Positions 1-5,712 of a stretch of DNA of 13,870 nucleotides are shown here, piece after piece (within the stretch, counting starts at the first letter, position 1; the number at the start of each line of letters is the position of its first letter). Made by a program: the position numbers and the translations under genes. The notes beneath the pieces were generated by a model that saw only the letters and a list, made by a program, of their open reading frames with translations, was not told the DNA's origin and searched no databases. This DNA comes from DATACN01 sp038215095 (GTDB lineage: Bacteria; Actinomycetota; Thermoleophilia; Solirubrobacterales; Thermoleophilaceae): contig JBBQRG010000073.1 of NCBI GenBank assembly GCA_038215095.1, forward strand, positions 1 through 13,870. The letters run 5' to 3'.

Positions 1-1
1 G

Positions 2-739
2 TTCGCCTTCACCGGCAACAAGTTCGAGTTCCGCGCGCTCGGGTCCAGCATGTCGCTGGCGTTCCCGAACACCGTGCTGAACACGATCGTGGCCGAGGCG
101 ATCGACGAGCTGAGCGACAAGCTCGAGGCGGCCTCGGGCGATGACATCGCCGAGAAGGTGACCGCGGTGGTCAAGGAGGCCTACGCCACGAACAAGCAGG
201 TCTGCTTCGGCGGCGACAACTACTCAGAGGAGTGGCACGCCGAGGCCGAGCAGCGCGGGCTCCTCAACCTGAAGACGACCCCCGACGCCCTGCCGATGCT
301 GCTGACCGACGAGACGATCGCCGCATTCGGCAACTACGAGGTGCTGTCGGAGCGCGAGCTGGAGTCGCGCTACGAGGTGCTGGTCGAGCAGTACTGGATC
401 AACGCCAACATCGAGGCGGAGACCACCAACTCGATCGCCCGCACGATGCTGCTGCCGGCCGCGCTGCGCCACCTGGCGCTCGTGGAGGCATCAGGAGTCG
501 ACGCGGTCAGCTACCAGATCCGGCCGCTCGTGGACGGGCTCGTGGCCGCGATCAAGGAGCTCGAGCAGTCGAACGTCCACCCCGACGGGGTCGATGGGAT
601 CGAGCTGGCCGAGTACGCGCGCGACAAGCAGCTCGTCGCGATGAACGGCGTGCGCGAGGTGGCCGACCAGCTCGAGAAGGTCGTGGCCGACGACCTCTGG
701 CCGCTGCCGAAGTACAGCGAGATCCTGTTCATCAAGTAG
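2..739 (+). CDS. glnN: Type III glutamine synthetase, C-terminal part (5' end outside window)
   Basis: Glutamine synthetase makes glutamine from glutamate, ammonia and ATP in the cytoplasm. The window enters the gene in frame at base 2, and 245 codons follow to a TAG stop. The first residues read FAFTGNKFEFRALGSS, followed by a PNTVLNTIVAEA stretch; this is the hallmark block of the type III (GlnN) family and differs from type I GlnA. The rest is the long helical C-terminal region with typical conserved stretches such as NKQVCFGGDNYSEEWHAEA and the tail WPLPKYSEILFIK. Full-length family members have roughly 700 residues, so about two thirds of the protein lies upstream. Its last 8 bases overlap the 3' end of the convergent ATP-grasp gene, leaving no room for a separate terminator. 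Family assignment is firm; activity cannot be judged because the catalytic N-terminal part is not visible. Confidence 0.93.
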   Translation, partial: FAFTGNKFEFRALGSSMSLAFPNTVLNTIVAEAIDELSDKLEAASGDDIAEKVTAVVKEAYATNKQVCFGGDNYSEEWHAEAEQRGLLNLKTTPDALPMLLTDETIAAFGNYEVLSERELESRYEVLVEQYWINANIEAETTNSIARTMLLPAALRHLALVEASGVDAVSYQIRPLVDGLVAAIKELEQSNVHPDGVDGIELAEYARDKQLVAMNGVREVADQLEKVVADDLWPLPKYSEILFIK

Positions 740-1613
740 CCGCGAGAATCGCCTGGGCGAACCGCCCCGCTGCCTGCGGAGCGGTGTCCAGGTAGAGGCC
801 GGGCTCAACGACCTCGAGCTCCGAGAGCACGGGCTCGCCCGTGTCGGCGGCCAGCAGGTCCACGCGCGCGTAGAGAGGATGCGCGCCGAAGCGCTCCGCC
901 ACGAGGCCGAGCACGGCCGCGGCCACGGCCACCTCGGCAGCCGTCGCTCTGCCAGCCGAGACCAGGTCGTCGTCCCACATCACCTCGGCCGGCGCCAGCA
1001 CATGATCGCTGAGCGGCGCCTCCTCGTCCGGCCGCAGCACCGCCCGCTTTCGCAGCACGTGACTCAGCTCGCCGGCGAAGTACACGAGCGCCGTCTCGCC
1101 TCGCTCGTCCACGGAGGCCAGGTAGGGCTGGACCATCACGGTGCGGCCGGCGCGCTGCAGGCGCTCGATCAGCGCCAGGGCCTGGGCGTGGGCGCCCGGG
1201 CCGAAGCGGCCGGTGTCGCGAGCCCCGGCCGACACCGCCGGCTTGACCACGAGCTCGCCCGCCAGCGCGGGTGGCGCATCGCCCGGTGCCCGCTAGTCCG
1301 TGGGCGCCACCGGCAGCCCGGCGGCCGCCAGCTCGGCCAGGTAGCGCTTGTCGCTGTTCCAGCGCACGACCTCGGGCGGATTGCGCAGGCGGTCGCCCCG
1401 TGCCTCTGCCCAGGCGATGAACTCGTCGCGGCGCGGGGCGTAGTCCCACGCCGAGCGAATCACGACCAGGTCGAAGCCGTCCCAGTCGACGGCCGGGTCG
1501 TCCCATACGGGAAAGCTCGCGGCCGCGCCGCCGCGGGCCAGCTCCGCGGCGAGCAGCCGATCGTCTGGCCGTCCGTCCGGCAGCGGCGCGCAGGTCACGA
1601 GCCCGACTTCCAC
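732..1613 (-). pseudogene. ATP-grasp domain protein interrupted by an in-frame TAG at codon 107
   Basis: From GTG at 1613 the frame encodes an ATP-grasp ligase-like protein of the RimK/DcsG-like group; such enzymes join a carboxylate to an amine using ATP, but the substrate is unknown here. The first 106 residues (start VEVGLVTCAPLPDG, then WDDPAVDWDGFDLVVIRSAWDY and RWNSDKRYL) end in GLPVAPTD followed by TAG at 1293-1295. The same frame then continues without any shift through PGDAPP, VVKPAVSAGARDTGRF, the QPYL segment and a C-terminal SELEVVEPGLYL block typical of the metal/ATP site. Relatives, as I recall them, carry a Trp near this place (PTxW), so one TGG-to-TAG change would explain the stop. 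TAG ends at least nine intact genes here, so readthrough is unlikely. A GTG at 1250 could start a C-terminal fragment without the N-terminal domain. A sequencing error is the main alternative. No clear Shine-Dalgarno or TANNNT hexamer was seen before 1613. Confidence 0.8.
1293..1295 (-). other. Premature amber codon inside the ATP-grasp frame
   Basis: The plus strand reads CTA, giving TAG on the minus strand. The frame is open on both sides with family-typical sequence in the same phase, so this is a point change and not a frameshift. Confidence 0.85.
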
Positions 1614-1619
1614 GGTCGG

Positions 1620-1625
1620 TAACTT
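1620..1625 (+). promoter_or_regulatory. -10 hexamer TAACTT before the SnoaL-like remnant
   Basis: TAACTT lies 8 bases before ATG 1634, with no Shine-Dalgarno between. This is the leaderless layout seen repeatedly in this window. No -35 element is recognisable. Confidence 0.4.
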
Positions 1626-1633
1626 CGCACGGC

Positions 1634-1920
1634 ATGGGGCAGGAACACGTAGCGGTGGTCGAGCGCTGTTACGAGGCCTACAACGCCCGCAGCTCGAGCT
1701 GCTGCTCGAGCTGATGCACGGGGACGTGGACCTGACCTCGGCCGGGATGTCCGGCGTCGAAGGCTCGAGCCACCTCACCGTCATCCGGGTCGAGGACGGC
1801 AGGATCCGCCACTACATGACCCACCGCGACTGGTCCGCGGCGCTCGAGGCGGCCGGCGCAGTAGATTCGTCGCCGGGTGACGGGCGCGACGCCACAGGCA
1901 GGGCTGCACGAGGAGGGTGA
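1634..1920 (+). pseudogene. SnoaL/NTF2-like protein remnant: frameshift plus internal deletion
   Basis: ATG at 1634 begins MGQEHVAVVERCYEAYNAR, the usual first helix of a SnoaL-like (NTF2-fold) protein. The frame then falls apart and stops at TGA 1712-1714. One base earlier in phase, from about 1693, the expected continuation LELLLELMHGDVDLTSAGM appears, so one base is missing near 1691-1692. Shortly after, the sequence jumps to the family's end (VIRVEDGRIRHYMTHRDW, SAALEAAGA). Only about 90 residues are present against a usual 110-140, so a central block of roughly 40-60 residues is gone. The TGA of the first part and an ATG at 1714 overlap (TGATG). A TANNNT hexamer still stands 8 bases before the ATG, suggesting a once functional leaderless gene. 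It is divergent from the broken ATP-grasp gene, with 20 bases between starts. The family call rests on pattern recognition alone. Confidence 0.6.
1862..1867 (+). promoter_or_regulatory. -10 hexamer TAGATT for the hydrolase gene
   Basis: TAGATT lies 9 bases before GTG 1877, inside the end of the SnoaL-like remnant. Transcription would start at or next to the GTG, giving a leaderless message. Confidence 0.45.
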
Positions 1921-2740
1921 GCTACGCGGAGCCGGCGGTCTGGCGCTGTTCACCCAGAGCTGGCTCCCGGACAGCGATCCGAGCGCCACGGTGGTGCTGG
2001 CCCACGGGGCCGGCGAGCACAGCGGGCGCTACGGGCACGTGGCGGCACGCTTCACAGGCGAGGGACTGGCGCTACACGCGCTCGACCACCGCGGGCATGG
2101 GCGCTCGGAGGGCAGGCGCGCCTACATCGACCGGATGGCCAACGCGGTGGCCGACCTCGACCAGCTGGTGGTGCAGGCCCGCGAGCGGCACCCCGCGCTG
2201 CCCCTCTTCCTCCTGGGCCACAGCATGGGCGGCTGCCTGGCGATCGCATACACGCTGGAGCACCAGGACCGTCTCGACGGCCTGCTGCTGAGCGCCCCCC
2301 TGGCGGCGCTGGAAAGCGCCTCAGCGGCCACGCGGCTGGTGGGGAAGCTGCTGTCGGTCGCCGCCCCGCAGGTGGGCGTGTTCGCGGTGGATCCCTCGCT
2401 CGTCAGCCGCGACCCCGCGGTCGTGCGCGCCTATGAGGAGGACCCGTTCGTGCACCACGGCAAGCTGCCCGCCCGCACGGTCGGCGAGCTGTCCTCGGCC
2501 GTCGAGGCGTTCCCCTCGCGCGTGCCTGAGATCACGCTGCCGCTGCTCGTGATGCACGGCACCGGCGACCGCATCGTCCCCCAGGCCGCCAGCCTGATGG
2601 TGCACGACGGCGCGCTGTCGGAGGACAAGCGCCTCGAGCTGTACGACGGGCTCTACCACGAGATCCTCAACGAGCCCGAGCAGCAGCGCGTGATGGACGA
2701 CATCGTGGCCTGGATCCACGCCCGCGCGGGCGCGCGCTAG
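1877..2740 (+). CDS. Alpha/beta hydrolase, monoacylglycerol lipase / lysophospholipase type
   Basis: This 287-residue cytoplasmic protein belongs to the serine hydrolase group (Hydrolase_4) that includes monoacylglycerol lipases and lysophospholipases; it likely releases a fatty acid from a monoacylglycerol or lysolipid. The oxyanion region HGAGEHSGRY is at 43-52 and the nucleophile elbow GHSMG at 114-118 places the catalytic Ser at 116. Asp231 in HGTGDRIVP and His261 in the YHEILNE block complete the triad; this motif set is characteristic of the MGL subgroup. The length fits the family (about 270-300). GTG at 1877 is chosen because the conserved GELRGAGGLALFTQSW strand follows at a normal distance and a -10 hexamer precedes it; there is no Shine-Dalgarno. 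Its TAG overlaps the end of the convergent hemolysin III gene by 4 bases. Substrate is inferred from family only. Confidence 0.92.
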   Translation: MTGATPQAGLHEEGELRGAGGLALFTQSWLPDSDPSATVVLAHGAGEHSGRYGHVAARFTGEGLALHALDHRGHGRSEGRRAYIDRMANAVADLDQLVVQARERHPALPLFLLGHSMGGCLAIAYTLEHQDRLDGLLLSAPLAALESASAATRLVGKLLSVAAPQVGVFAVDPSLVSRDPAVVRAYEEDPFVHHGKLPARTVGELSSAVEAFPSRVPEITLPLLVMHGTGDRIVPQAASLMVHDGALSEDKRLELYDGLYHEILNEPEQQRVMDDIVAWIHARAGAR

Positions 2741-3402
2741 GCGTTCGGCAGCACGAAGAACGCCACCACCACGTACTGCAGGGCGGCCGCCGCGATCACG
2801 AGCGCGTGGAAGACCTCGTGATAGCCGAACACCTTGGGCGCGGGGTCCGGGCGCTGCAGCGCGTAGACGAGCGCGCCGAGCGTGTAGAGGATCCCGCCCA
2901 CCGCGACGAGCACGGTCGGCGCCACGCCGAGCTCGTGCATCATTCCCGGGAAGGCGGCGACGGCCACCCAGCCCATCAGCACGTAGGTGCCCGCTATGAG
3001 CCACTTCGGCGCGTCGATCCAGAGCAGCTTCATGAGCGCGCCCGCCGCCGCGCCGCTCCAGACGACCACCAGGATCACGGTGGCCAGCGTGCCGTGGAGC
3101 ACCAGCAGCGCGAACGGCGTGTAGCTGCCGGCGATCAGCACGAAGATCATGGTGTGGTCGAGCCGGCGCATGCGCTTGCGCGAGACCGCGCTCTGCCAGT
3201 CGACGCGGTGGTAGAGGGCGCTGACCCCGAACAGGGCCGCGACGCTGCCGGCGTAGATCGCCGCCGCGAGCGTGCCGCGGCCGCCGGGCGCGAACACCAC
3301 GAGCACGACGCCCAGTACGAGCGAGGCGAAGAACGCCCATTTGTGAAGCACGCCCCGCAGGCGCGGTTTTGGCAGGGGAATGCTGGATGCGGCCCGGACC
3401 AT
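2737..3402 (-). CDS. Hemolysin III / PAQR-family seven-helix membrane protein
   Basis: This 221-residue integral membrane protein of the HlyIII (YqfA/YplQ, PAQR) family has seven predicted helices. The family is related to adiponectin and progestin receptors; bacterial members are linked to membrane-lipid homeostasis and possibly act as zinc-dependent hydrolases, though the reaction is not settled. Signature pieces are all present: SALYHR with His65, RRLDHTMIF with Asp82 and His83, AGSYTPFALL, and the last-helix YHEVFHALVIAA with His195 and His199. Ser61, Asp82 and the histidines would form the zinc site. Length is normal for the family. The start at 3402 is supported by a TATCCT hexamer 6 bases upstream and no Shine-Dalgarno. 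It converges with the lipase-like gene. Three 11-bp-spaced TCAC units sit where the -35 of this promoter would be, so a response regulator may control it. The older name hemolysin does not imply a toxin. Confidence 0.92.
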   Translation of the reverse strand: MVRAASSIPLPKPRLRGVLHKWAFFASLVLGVVLVVFAPGGRGTLAAAIYAGSVAALFGVSALYHRVDWQSAVSRKRMRRLDHTMIFVLIAGSYTPFALLVLHGTLATVILVVVWSGAAAGALMKLLWIDAPKWLIAGTYVLMGWVAVAAFPGMMHELGVAPTVLVAVGGILYTLGALVYALQRPDPAPKVFGYHEVFHALVIAAAALQYVVVAFFVLPNA

Positions 3403-3408
3403 GTGTTG

Positions 3409-3414
3409 AGGATA
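3409..3414 (-). promoter_or_regulatory. -10 hexamer TATCCT for the hemolysin III gene
   Basis: On the minus strand TATCCT is followed by 6 bases and then ATG 3402, the leaderless layout. A 17-bp gap upstream leads to TGAAGA (3437-3432), a poor -35 that overlaps the 11-bp repeat box. Confidence 0.5.
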
Positions 3415-3421
3415 ACCGGAC

Positions 3422-3454
3422 GTTCACGCGCTCTTCACGGGCCCGTCACAGGGG
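3422..3454 (+). promoter_or_regulatory. Three tandem 11-bp TCAC units, candidate PhoP/OmpR-type operator
   Basis: Reading on the plus strand, three consecutive 11-base units are GTTCACGCGCT, CTTCACGGGCC and CGTCACAGGGG. TCAC falls at 3424, 3435 and 3446, an exact 11-bp period. Actinobacterial PhoP boxes are direct repeats of 11-nt units close to GTTCACC, so the first unit fits well and the next two fit less well. The box lies between the divergent hemolysin III gene and the 56-aa membrane protein gene. Binding by PhoP or another OmpR-family regulator is inferred. Confidence 0.45.
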
Positions 3455-3470
3455 CCGGGGCGCTCCGGCC
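3453..3470. repeat. Perfect 6-bp inverted repeat (GGCCGG / CCGGCC, 6-base loop)
   Basis: GGCCGG at 3453-3458 and CCGGCC at 3465-3470 flank GGCGCT. It touches the end of the TCAC repeats and ends 12 bases before ATG 3483. It could fold in a leader RNA of the small gene or be part of an operator. GC-rich inverted repeats this short also arise by chance. Confidence 0.35.
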
Positions 3471-3482
3471 GAGACTAGAAGC

Positions 3483-3653
3483 ATGAAACTCGCATTCATG
3501 CTGGCAGTGACCGCCTACCTGATCGCGAGGGTGTTCGCCGAGGCGGCGAGCGGGCCGTCGGCCTCCCTGGAGGTCGCCGTATACGCCGTCACAGCTGCCT
3601 TCGGGCTGGAGTTCCTCGCGGCGTCGTGGCAGTCTCGTTGGACTACCCCGTAA
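3483..3653 (+). CDS. Small two-helix membrane protein, hypothetical
   Basis: A 56-residue frame from ATG 3483 to TAA 3651-3653. I do not recognise a family. Residues 3-19 (LAFMLAVTAYLIARVFA) and about 29-48 (VAVYAVTAAFGLEFLAASW) are two likely membrane helices joined by a short Ser/Gly/Pro loop, with a short polar tail SRWTTP. A start further upstream in the same frame (3369) would run back through the promoter region and into the start of the divergent gene, so the ATG at 3483 is preferred. No good Shine-Dalgarno is seen; GAAG lies immediately before the ATG. It follows the TCAC repeat box and precedes the fatty-acid hydroxylase by 30 bases, but that gene has its own -10 hexamer. It could be a real small membrane protein or a chance frame; the clean helix-loop-helix pattern favours real. 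Confidence 0.5.
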   Translation: MKLAFMLAVTAYLIARVFAEAASGPSASLEVAVYAVTAAFGLEFLAASWQSRWTTP

Positions 3654-3660
3654 GGGGGTC
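3641..3660 (+). terminator. Weak hairpin over the stop of the small membrane protein
   Basis: CCCC (3646-3649) pairs with GGGG (3654-3657) around a GTAA loop, and GAC (3641-3643) can pair with GTC (3658-3660) across a 2-base bulge. There is no U-run after it, so intrinsic termination is doubtful. Confidence 0.22.
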
Positions 3661-3669
3661 CCGGTGCGG

Positions 3670-3675
3670 TAAATT
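3670..3675 (+). promoter_or_regulatory. -10 hexamer TAAATT for the fatty-acid hydroxylase gene
   Basis: TAAATT is followed by 8 bases (GGGCGGCG) and ATG 3684, without a Shine-Dalgarno. It is the most AT-rich patch in the area and fits a leaderless start. Confidence 0.5.
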
Positions 3676-3683
3676 GGGCGGCG

Positions 3684-4304
3684 ATGGACGCGCGCCGAAC
3701 AGACGTGCTCAGGGCCTCGCCCCGGATGTTCGATTCGGACCTGCTGGATCGCCTCTCGCGAGTCCACCCGACGGTCCCGCTGTTCATCTTCATCCCCGCG
3801 ATCGCGGTGCTTTTCGGGCTGGGCCAGCAGAACACGCCGGCGCTCCAGGTGGTCGGACTGCTGTTCGGCGGCTACGCCTTCTGGACGCTCACCGAGTACT
3901 GGATGCACCGTGTGGTGTTCCACTTCGAGCCGGAGGGCGGGCTTGGCGCGCGCCTCCACTGGATCATCCACGGCGTGCATCACGACCACCCGAATGACCC
4001 GCTGCGGCTGGTCATGCCGCCGTCGGTCAGCGTGCCGCTGGCCTCGGGCTTCGTAGTCCTGTTCTTACTCGTGCTCGGCACCCCCGCCGCCTGGCTCTTC
4101 GGCTCCGGCTTCCTTAGCGGCTACCTGATCTACGACATGACGCACTACCACCTGCATCACCACAAGCCCAGCACGCGGCTGGGGCGGCTGATGCGCGAGC
4201 TGCACATGCGCCACCACTTCCAGGACGACACGCGCGGCTTCGGCGTGAGCGCCCCGTTCTGGGACCACGTGTTCCGCACGCCACAGCGCCGCTCCCGTAC
4301 ATAG
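3684..4304 (+). CDS. Fatty-acid hydroxylase superfamily membrane protein (FA2H/Scs7-like)
   Basis: This 206-residue membrane-bound di-iron oxygenase of the fatty-acid hydroxylase / sterol desaturase superfamily probably 2-hydroxylates acyl chains of membrane lipids. Hydrophobic helices cover about 31-46, 54-70, 115-137 and 139-152. The histidine clusters that hold the two metals are in order: EYWMHRVVFH (His75, His80), HGVHHDHP (His96, His99, His100, His102), the second pair THYHLHHHKP (His154, His156, His158-160) and MRHHF (His177, His178), with WDHVF at 193-197. The HxxxH and HHxHH-like spacing and the YWMHRxxFH start resemble FA2H/Scs7 without the N-terminal cytochrome b5 domain, so an external electron donor is needed. 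The start is supported by the -10 hexamer 8 bases upstream. A lipase-like gene and a PAQR gene lie nearby, consistent with lipid work, but no operon links them. The substrate is inferred. Confidence 0.88.
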   Translation: MDARRTDVLRASPRMFDSDLLDRLSRVHPTVPLFIFIPAIAVLFGLGQQNTPALQVVGLLFGGYAFWTLTEYWMHRVVFHFEPEGGLGARLHWIIHGVHHDHPNDPLRLVMPPSVSVPLASGFVVLFLLVLGTPAAWLFGSGFLSGYLIYDMTHYHLHHHKPSTRLGRLMRELHMRHHFQDDTRGFGVSAPFWDHVFRTPQRRSRT

Positions 4305-4350
4305 GTCCAAAAAGCTCAAGCGCGGCTACGGGCTGCCGAAATAGATTCTC

Positions 4351-5529
4351 GTGCGCGCCCGCAAGCATGCAGACGACCTCGAACGGCAGCTGGCGGAGAC
4401 ACAACGGCGGCTGACCGAGGCCGAGCGCGAGCTTGAGCGCAGTGCCCTACGCGACCCGCTCACGGGCCTCCCCACCCCCACCGTCTTCTTCCGGCACGTC
4501 GAGACGGAGGTCGAGCGCTCGCGCCGTCACGGCGGCGGGCTCTCGCTCGCCGTGCTCGACATCGACGCATTTCGGGGGATCAACTCGCGCCACGGGCGCG
4601 ACCTCGGCGATCGCGTGCTCCAGGCGGTGGGCCAGCTGCTCCCGAGCGTGACCCGCACCCCCGACTTCGCTACCCGCTCGAGCGCCGACGAGTTCATGGT
4701 GGTGCTGCCCGAGGTGGACGCCGCCGCCGCCGCGGAGTCCTTCGAGCGGCTGCTGCTGGAGCTCGAGGCGATCCGCGTCGGCCCGCTGGACTGCCTTTCG
4801 GCGTCCGTGGGCGTGGCCGAGTACGCCCGCCCCATGAGCGCCGACGAGCTGATCGCAGCGGCCTCCGACCACCTTCGCCGTGCCCGCATGAACGGCGGCG
4901 GCCGGGCCGAGATCCGCCCCGGCGCCTCCGACGGCGTGCTGGCCGAGGACACCATCGCCGGGCTGGCCGAGGCCCTGCTGGAGCGCGACCGCTACACCGG
5001 CGAGCACTCCGAGGTCGTGGCCGAGCTGGCCGGACAGGTGGCCCGCTCGATCGGGCTGGGCGAGCGCGATGTCGAGCGCGTGCGCGCCGCCGCGATGCTC
5101 CACGACATCGGCAAGGTCGGCATCCCCGACGACATCCTGCACAAGGCCCGCGACCTCTCCGACCAGGAGTGGCACACCATGCGCGAGCACCCGGTGATCG
5201 GAGAGCGCATCGTGCGCACGATCCCCGGCCTGGGCCCCGTGGCCCGCATCATCCGCCACGAGCACGAGCGCTTCGACGGCAGCGGCTACCCCGACCGCCT
5301 GACAGGCGACGAGATCCCGATCGGCGCCCGCATCATCCTCGCCTGCGACGCCTACCACGCCATGACCTCGAACCCCCCCTACCGCGAGGCGATGACCCAC
5401 GGCGCGGCGATCCGCGAGCTTGCCGAAGGCGCCGGCACCCAGTTCGACCCCCAGGTCACCGAAGTGCTGATCGGCTACCTGTGGGGAAACCGGCTGATGT
5501 CGGCGAACGGCGCCGGCGCCGCCGCCTGA
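4351..5529 (+). CDS. GGDEF (degenerate) + HD-GYP cyclic-di-GMP signalling protein
   Basis: A soluble 392-residue protein with three parts. Residues 1-33 are charged and helical, a likely coiled-coil signalling helix. Residues 34-190 are a GGDEF domain starting RDPLTGLPTPTVFF; the active-site loop is SADEF (111-115) where cyclases have GGDEF. The inhibitory I-site RxxD (Arg102-Asp105) stands five residues before it, as in regulated cyclases. Residues about 195-380 are an HD-GYP domain with HDIGKVGIPD (His251, Asp252), MREHP (His280), RHEHE (303-307) and GSGYP (310-314), so the metal ligands of a c-di-GMP phosphodiesterase look intact. The likely role is degrading c-di-GMP, with the GGDEF part as a GTP or c-di-GMP sensor. 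The GTG start is fixed by an in-frame TAG only nine bases upstream; no Shine-Dalgarno is present. No membrane or receiver domain is attached, so its input is unknown. Confidence 0.9.
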   Translation: MRARKHADDLERQLAETQRRLTEAERELERSALRDPLTGLPTPTVFFRHVETEVERSRRHGGGLSLAVLDIDAFRGINSRHGRDLGDRVLQAVGQLLPSVTRTPDFATRSSADEFMVVLPEVDAAAAAESFERLLLELEAIRVGPLDCLSASVGVAEYARPMSADELIAAASDHLRRARMNGGGRAEIRPGASDGVLAEDTIAGLAEALLERDRYTGEHSEVVAELAGQVARSIGLGERDVERVRAAAMLHDIGKVGIPDDILHKARDLSDQEWHTMREHPVIGERIVRTIPGLGPVARIIRHEHERFDGSGYPDRLTGDEIPIGARIILACDAYHAMTSNPPYREAMTHGAAIRELAEGAGTQFDPQVTEVLIGYLWGNRLMSANGAGAAA

Positions 5530-5540
5530 CGTTTCCTGAG

Positions 5541-5624
5541 TGCGGCTGAGAGGACTCGAACCTCCAAGGGGTTTCCCCCACGGCGACCTGAACGCCGCGT
5601 GTTTGCCAATTTCACCACAGCCGC
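5541..5624 (-). tRNA. tRNA-Leu, anticodon CAG
   Basis: On the minus strand an 84-nt tRNA folds with the 7-bp acceptor GCGGCTG / CAGCCGC and discriminator A. The D-arm contains AATTGGCAAACA. The anticodon stem CGGCG/CGCCG encloses the loop TTCAGGT, giving anticodon CAG, which reads CUG, the commonest Leu codon in this GC-rich DNA. A long variable arm (GGGG-AAA-CCCC), typical of class II tRNAs such as Leu, is followed by the T-arm GGAGG-TTCGAGT-CCTCT. CCA is not encoded. It converges with the GGDEF/HD-GYP gene, 11 bases apart, and is divergent from the gene at 5713. Confidence 0.97.
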
Positions 5625-5634
5625 TTGCTCGCCA

Positions 5635-5640
5635 ACTCTA
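5635..5640 (-). promoter_or_regulatory. -10 hexamer TAGAGT for tRNA-Leu
   Basis: On the minus strand TAGAGT ends 10 bases before the mature tRNA 5' end, so transcription would begin a few bases upstream of it. No convincing -35 was found. Confidence 0.35.
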
Positions 5641-5650
5641 GCGTCGGGTA

Positions 5651-5680
5651 GGCGATCCAGTCGGTCCGCAAATGATCGCC
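5651..5680. repeat. 7-bp perfect inverted repeat between divergent tRNA-Leu and 5713 gene
   Basis: GGCGATC (5651-5657) and GATCGCC (5674-5680) are exact reverse complements separated by 16 bases, a 23-bp centre-to-centre distance of about two helical turns. This is operator-like spacing in a divergent promoter region, but the motif is short. Confidence 0.35.
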
Positions 5681-5700
5681 CCGAAGGCCTAGATCTGGGT

Positions 5701-5706
5701 TAGGTT
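5701..5706 (+). promoter_or_regulatory. -10 hexamer TAGGTT for the 5713 gene
   Basis: TAGGTT is followed by 6 bases (GGGCCC) and GTG 5713. There is no Shine-Dalgarno, so the message would be leaderless. Confidence 0.5.
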
Positions 5707-5712
5707 GGGCCC

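Noticed and set aside
1293..1295. Recoding of TAG as an amino acid (suppression or pyrrolysine)
   Set aside because: TAG ends at least nine intact genes in the window, including superoxide dismutase and the hybrid kinase, and no special downstream structure was seen.
4305..4344. Short open stretch reading SKKLKRGYGLPK then TAG after the fatty-acid hydroxylase
   Set aside because: It looks like a protein tail but has no start codon or partner frame; the hydroxylase ends normally at 4304 after its last His motif, so a +1 shifted extension cannot be supported.
4342..4347. TAGATT as a -10 hexamer for the GGDEF/HD-GYP gene
   Set aside because: Only 3 bases separate it from GTG 4351, too close for a start at the GTG; it also overlaps an in-frame stop codon.
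5541..5624. tRNA-Leu as the attachment site of an integrated element
   Set aside because: No integrase, no repeat of the tRNA 3' end elsewhere in the window, and flanking genes look chromosomal.
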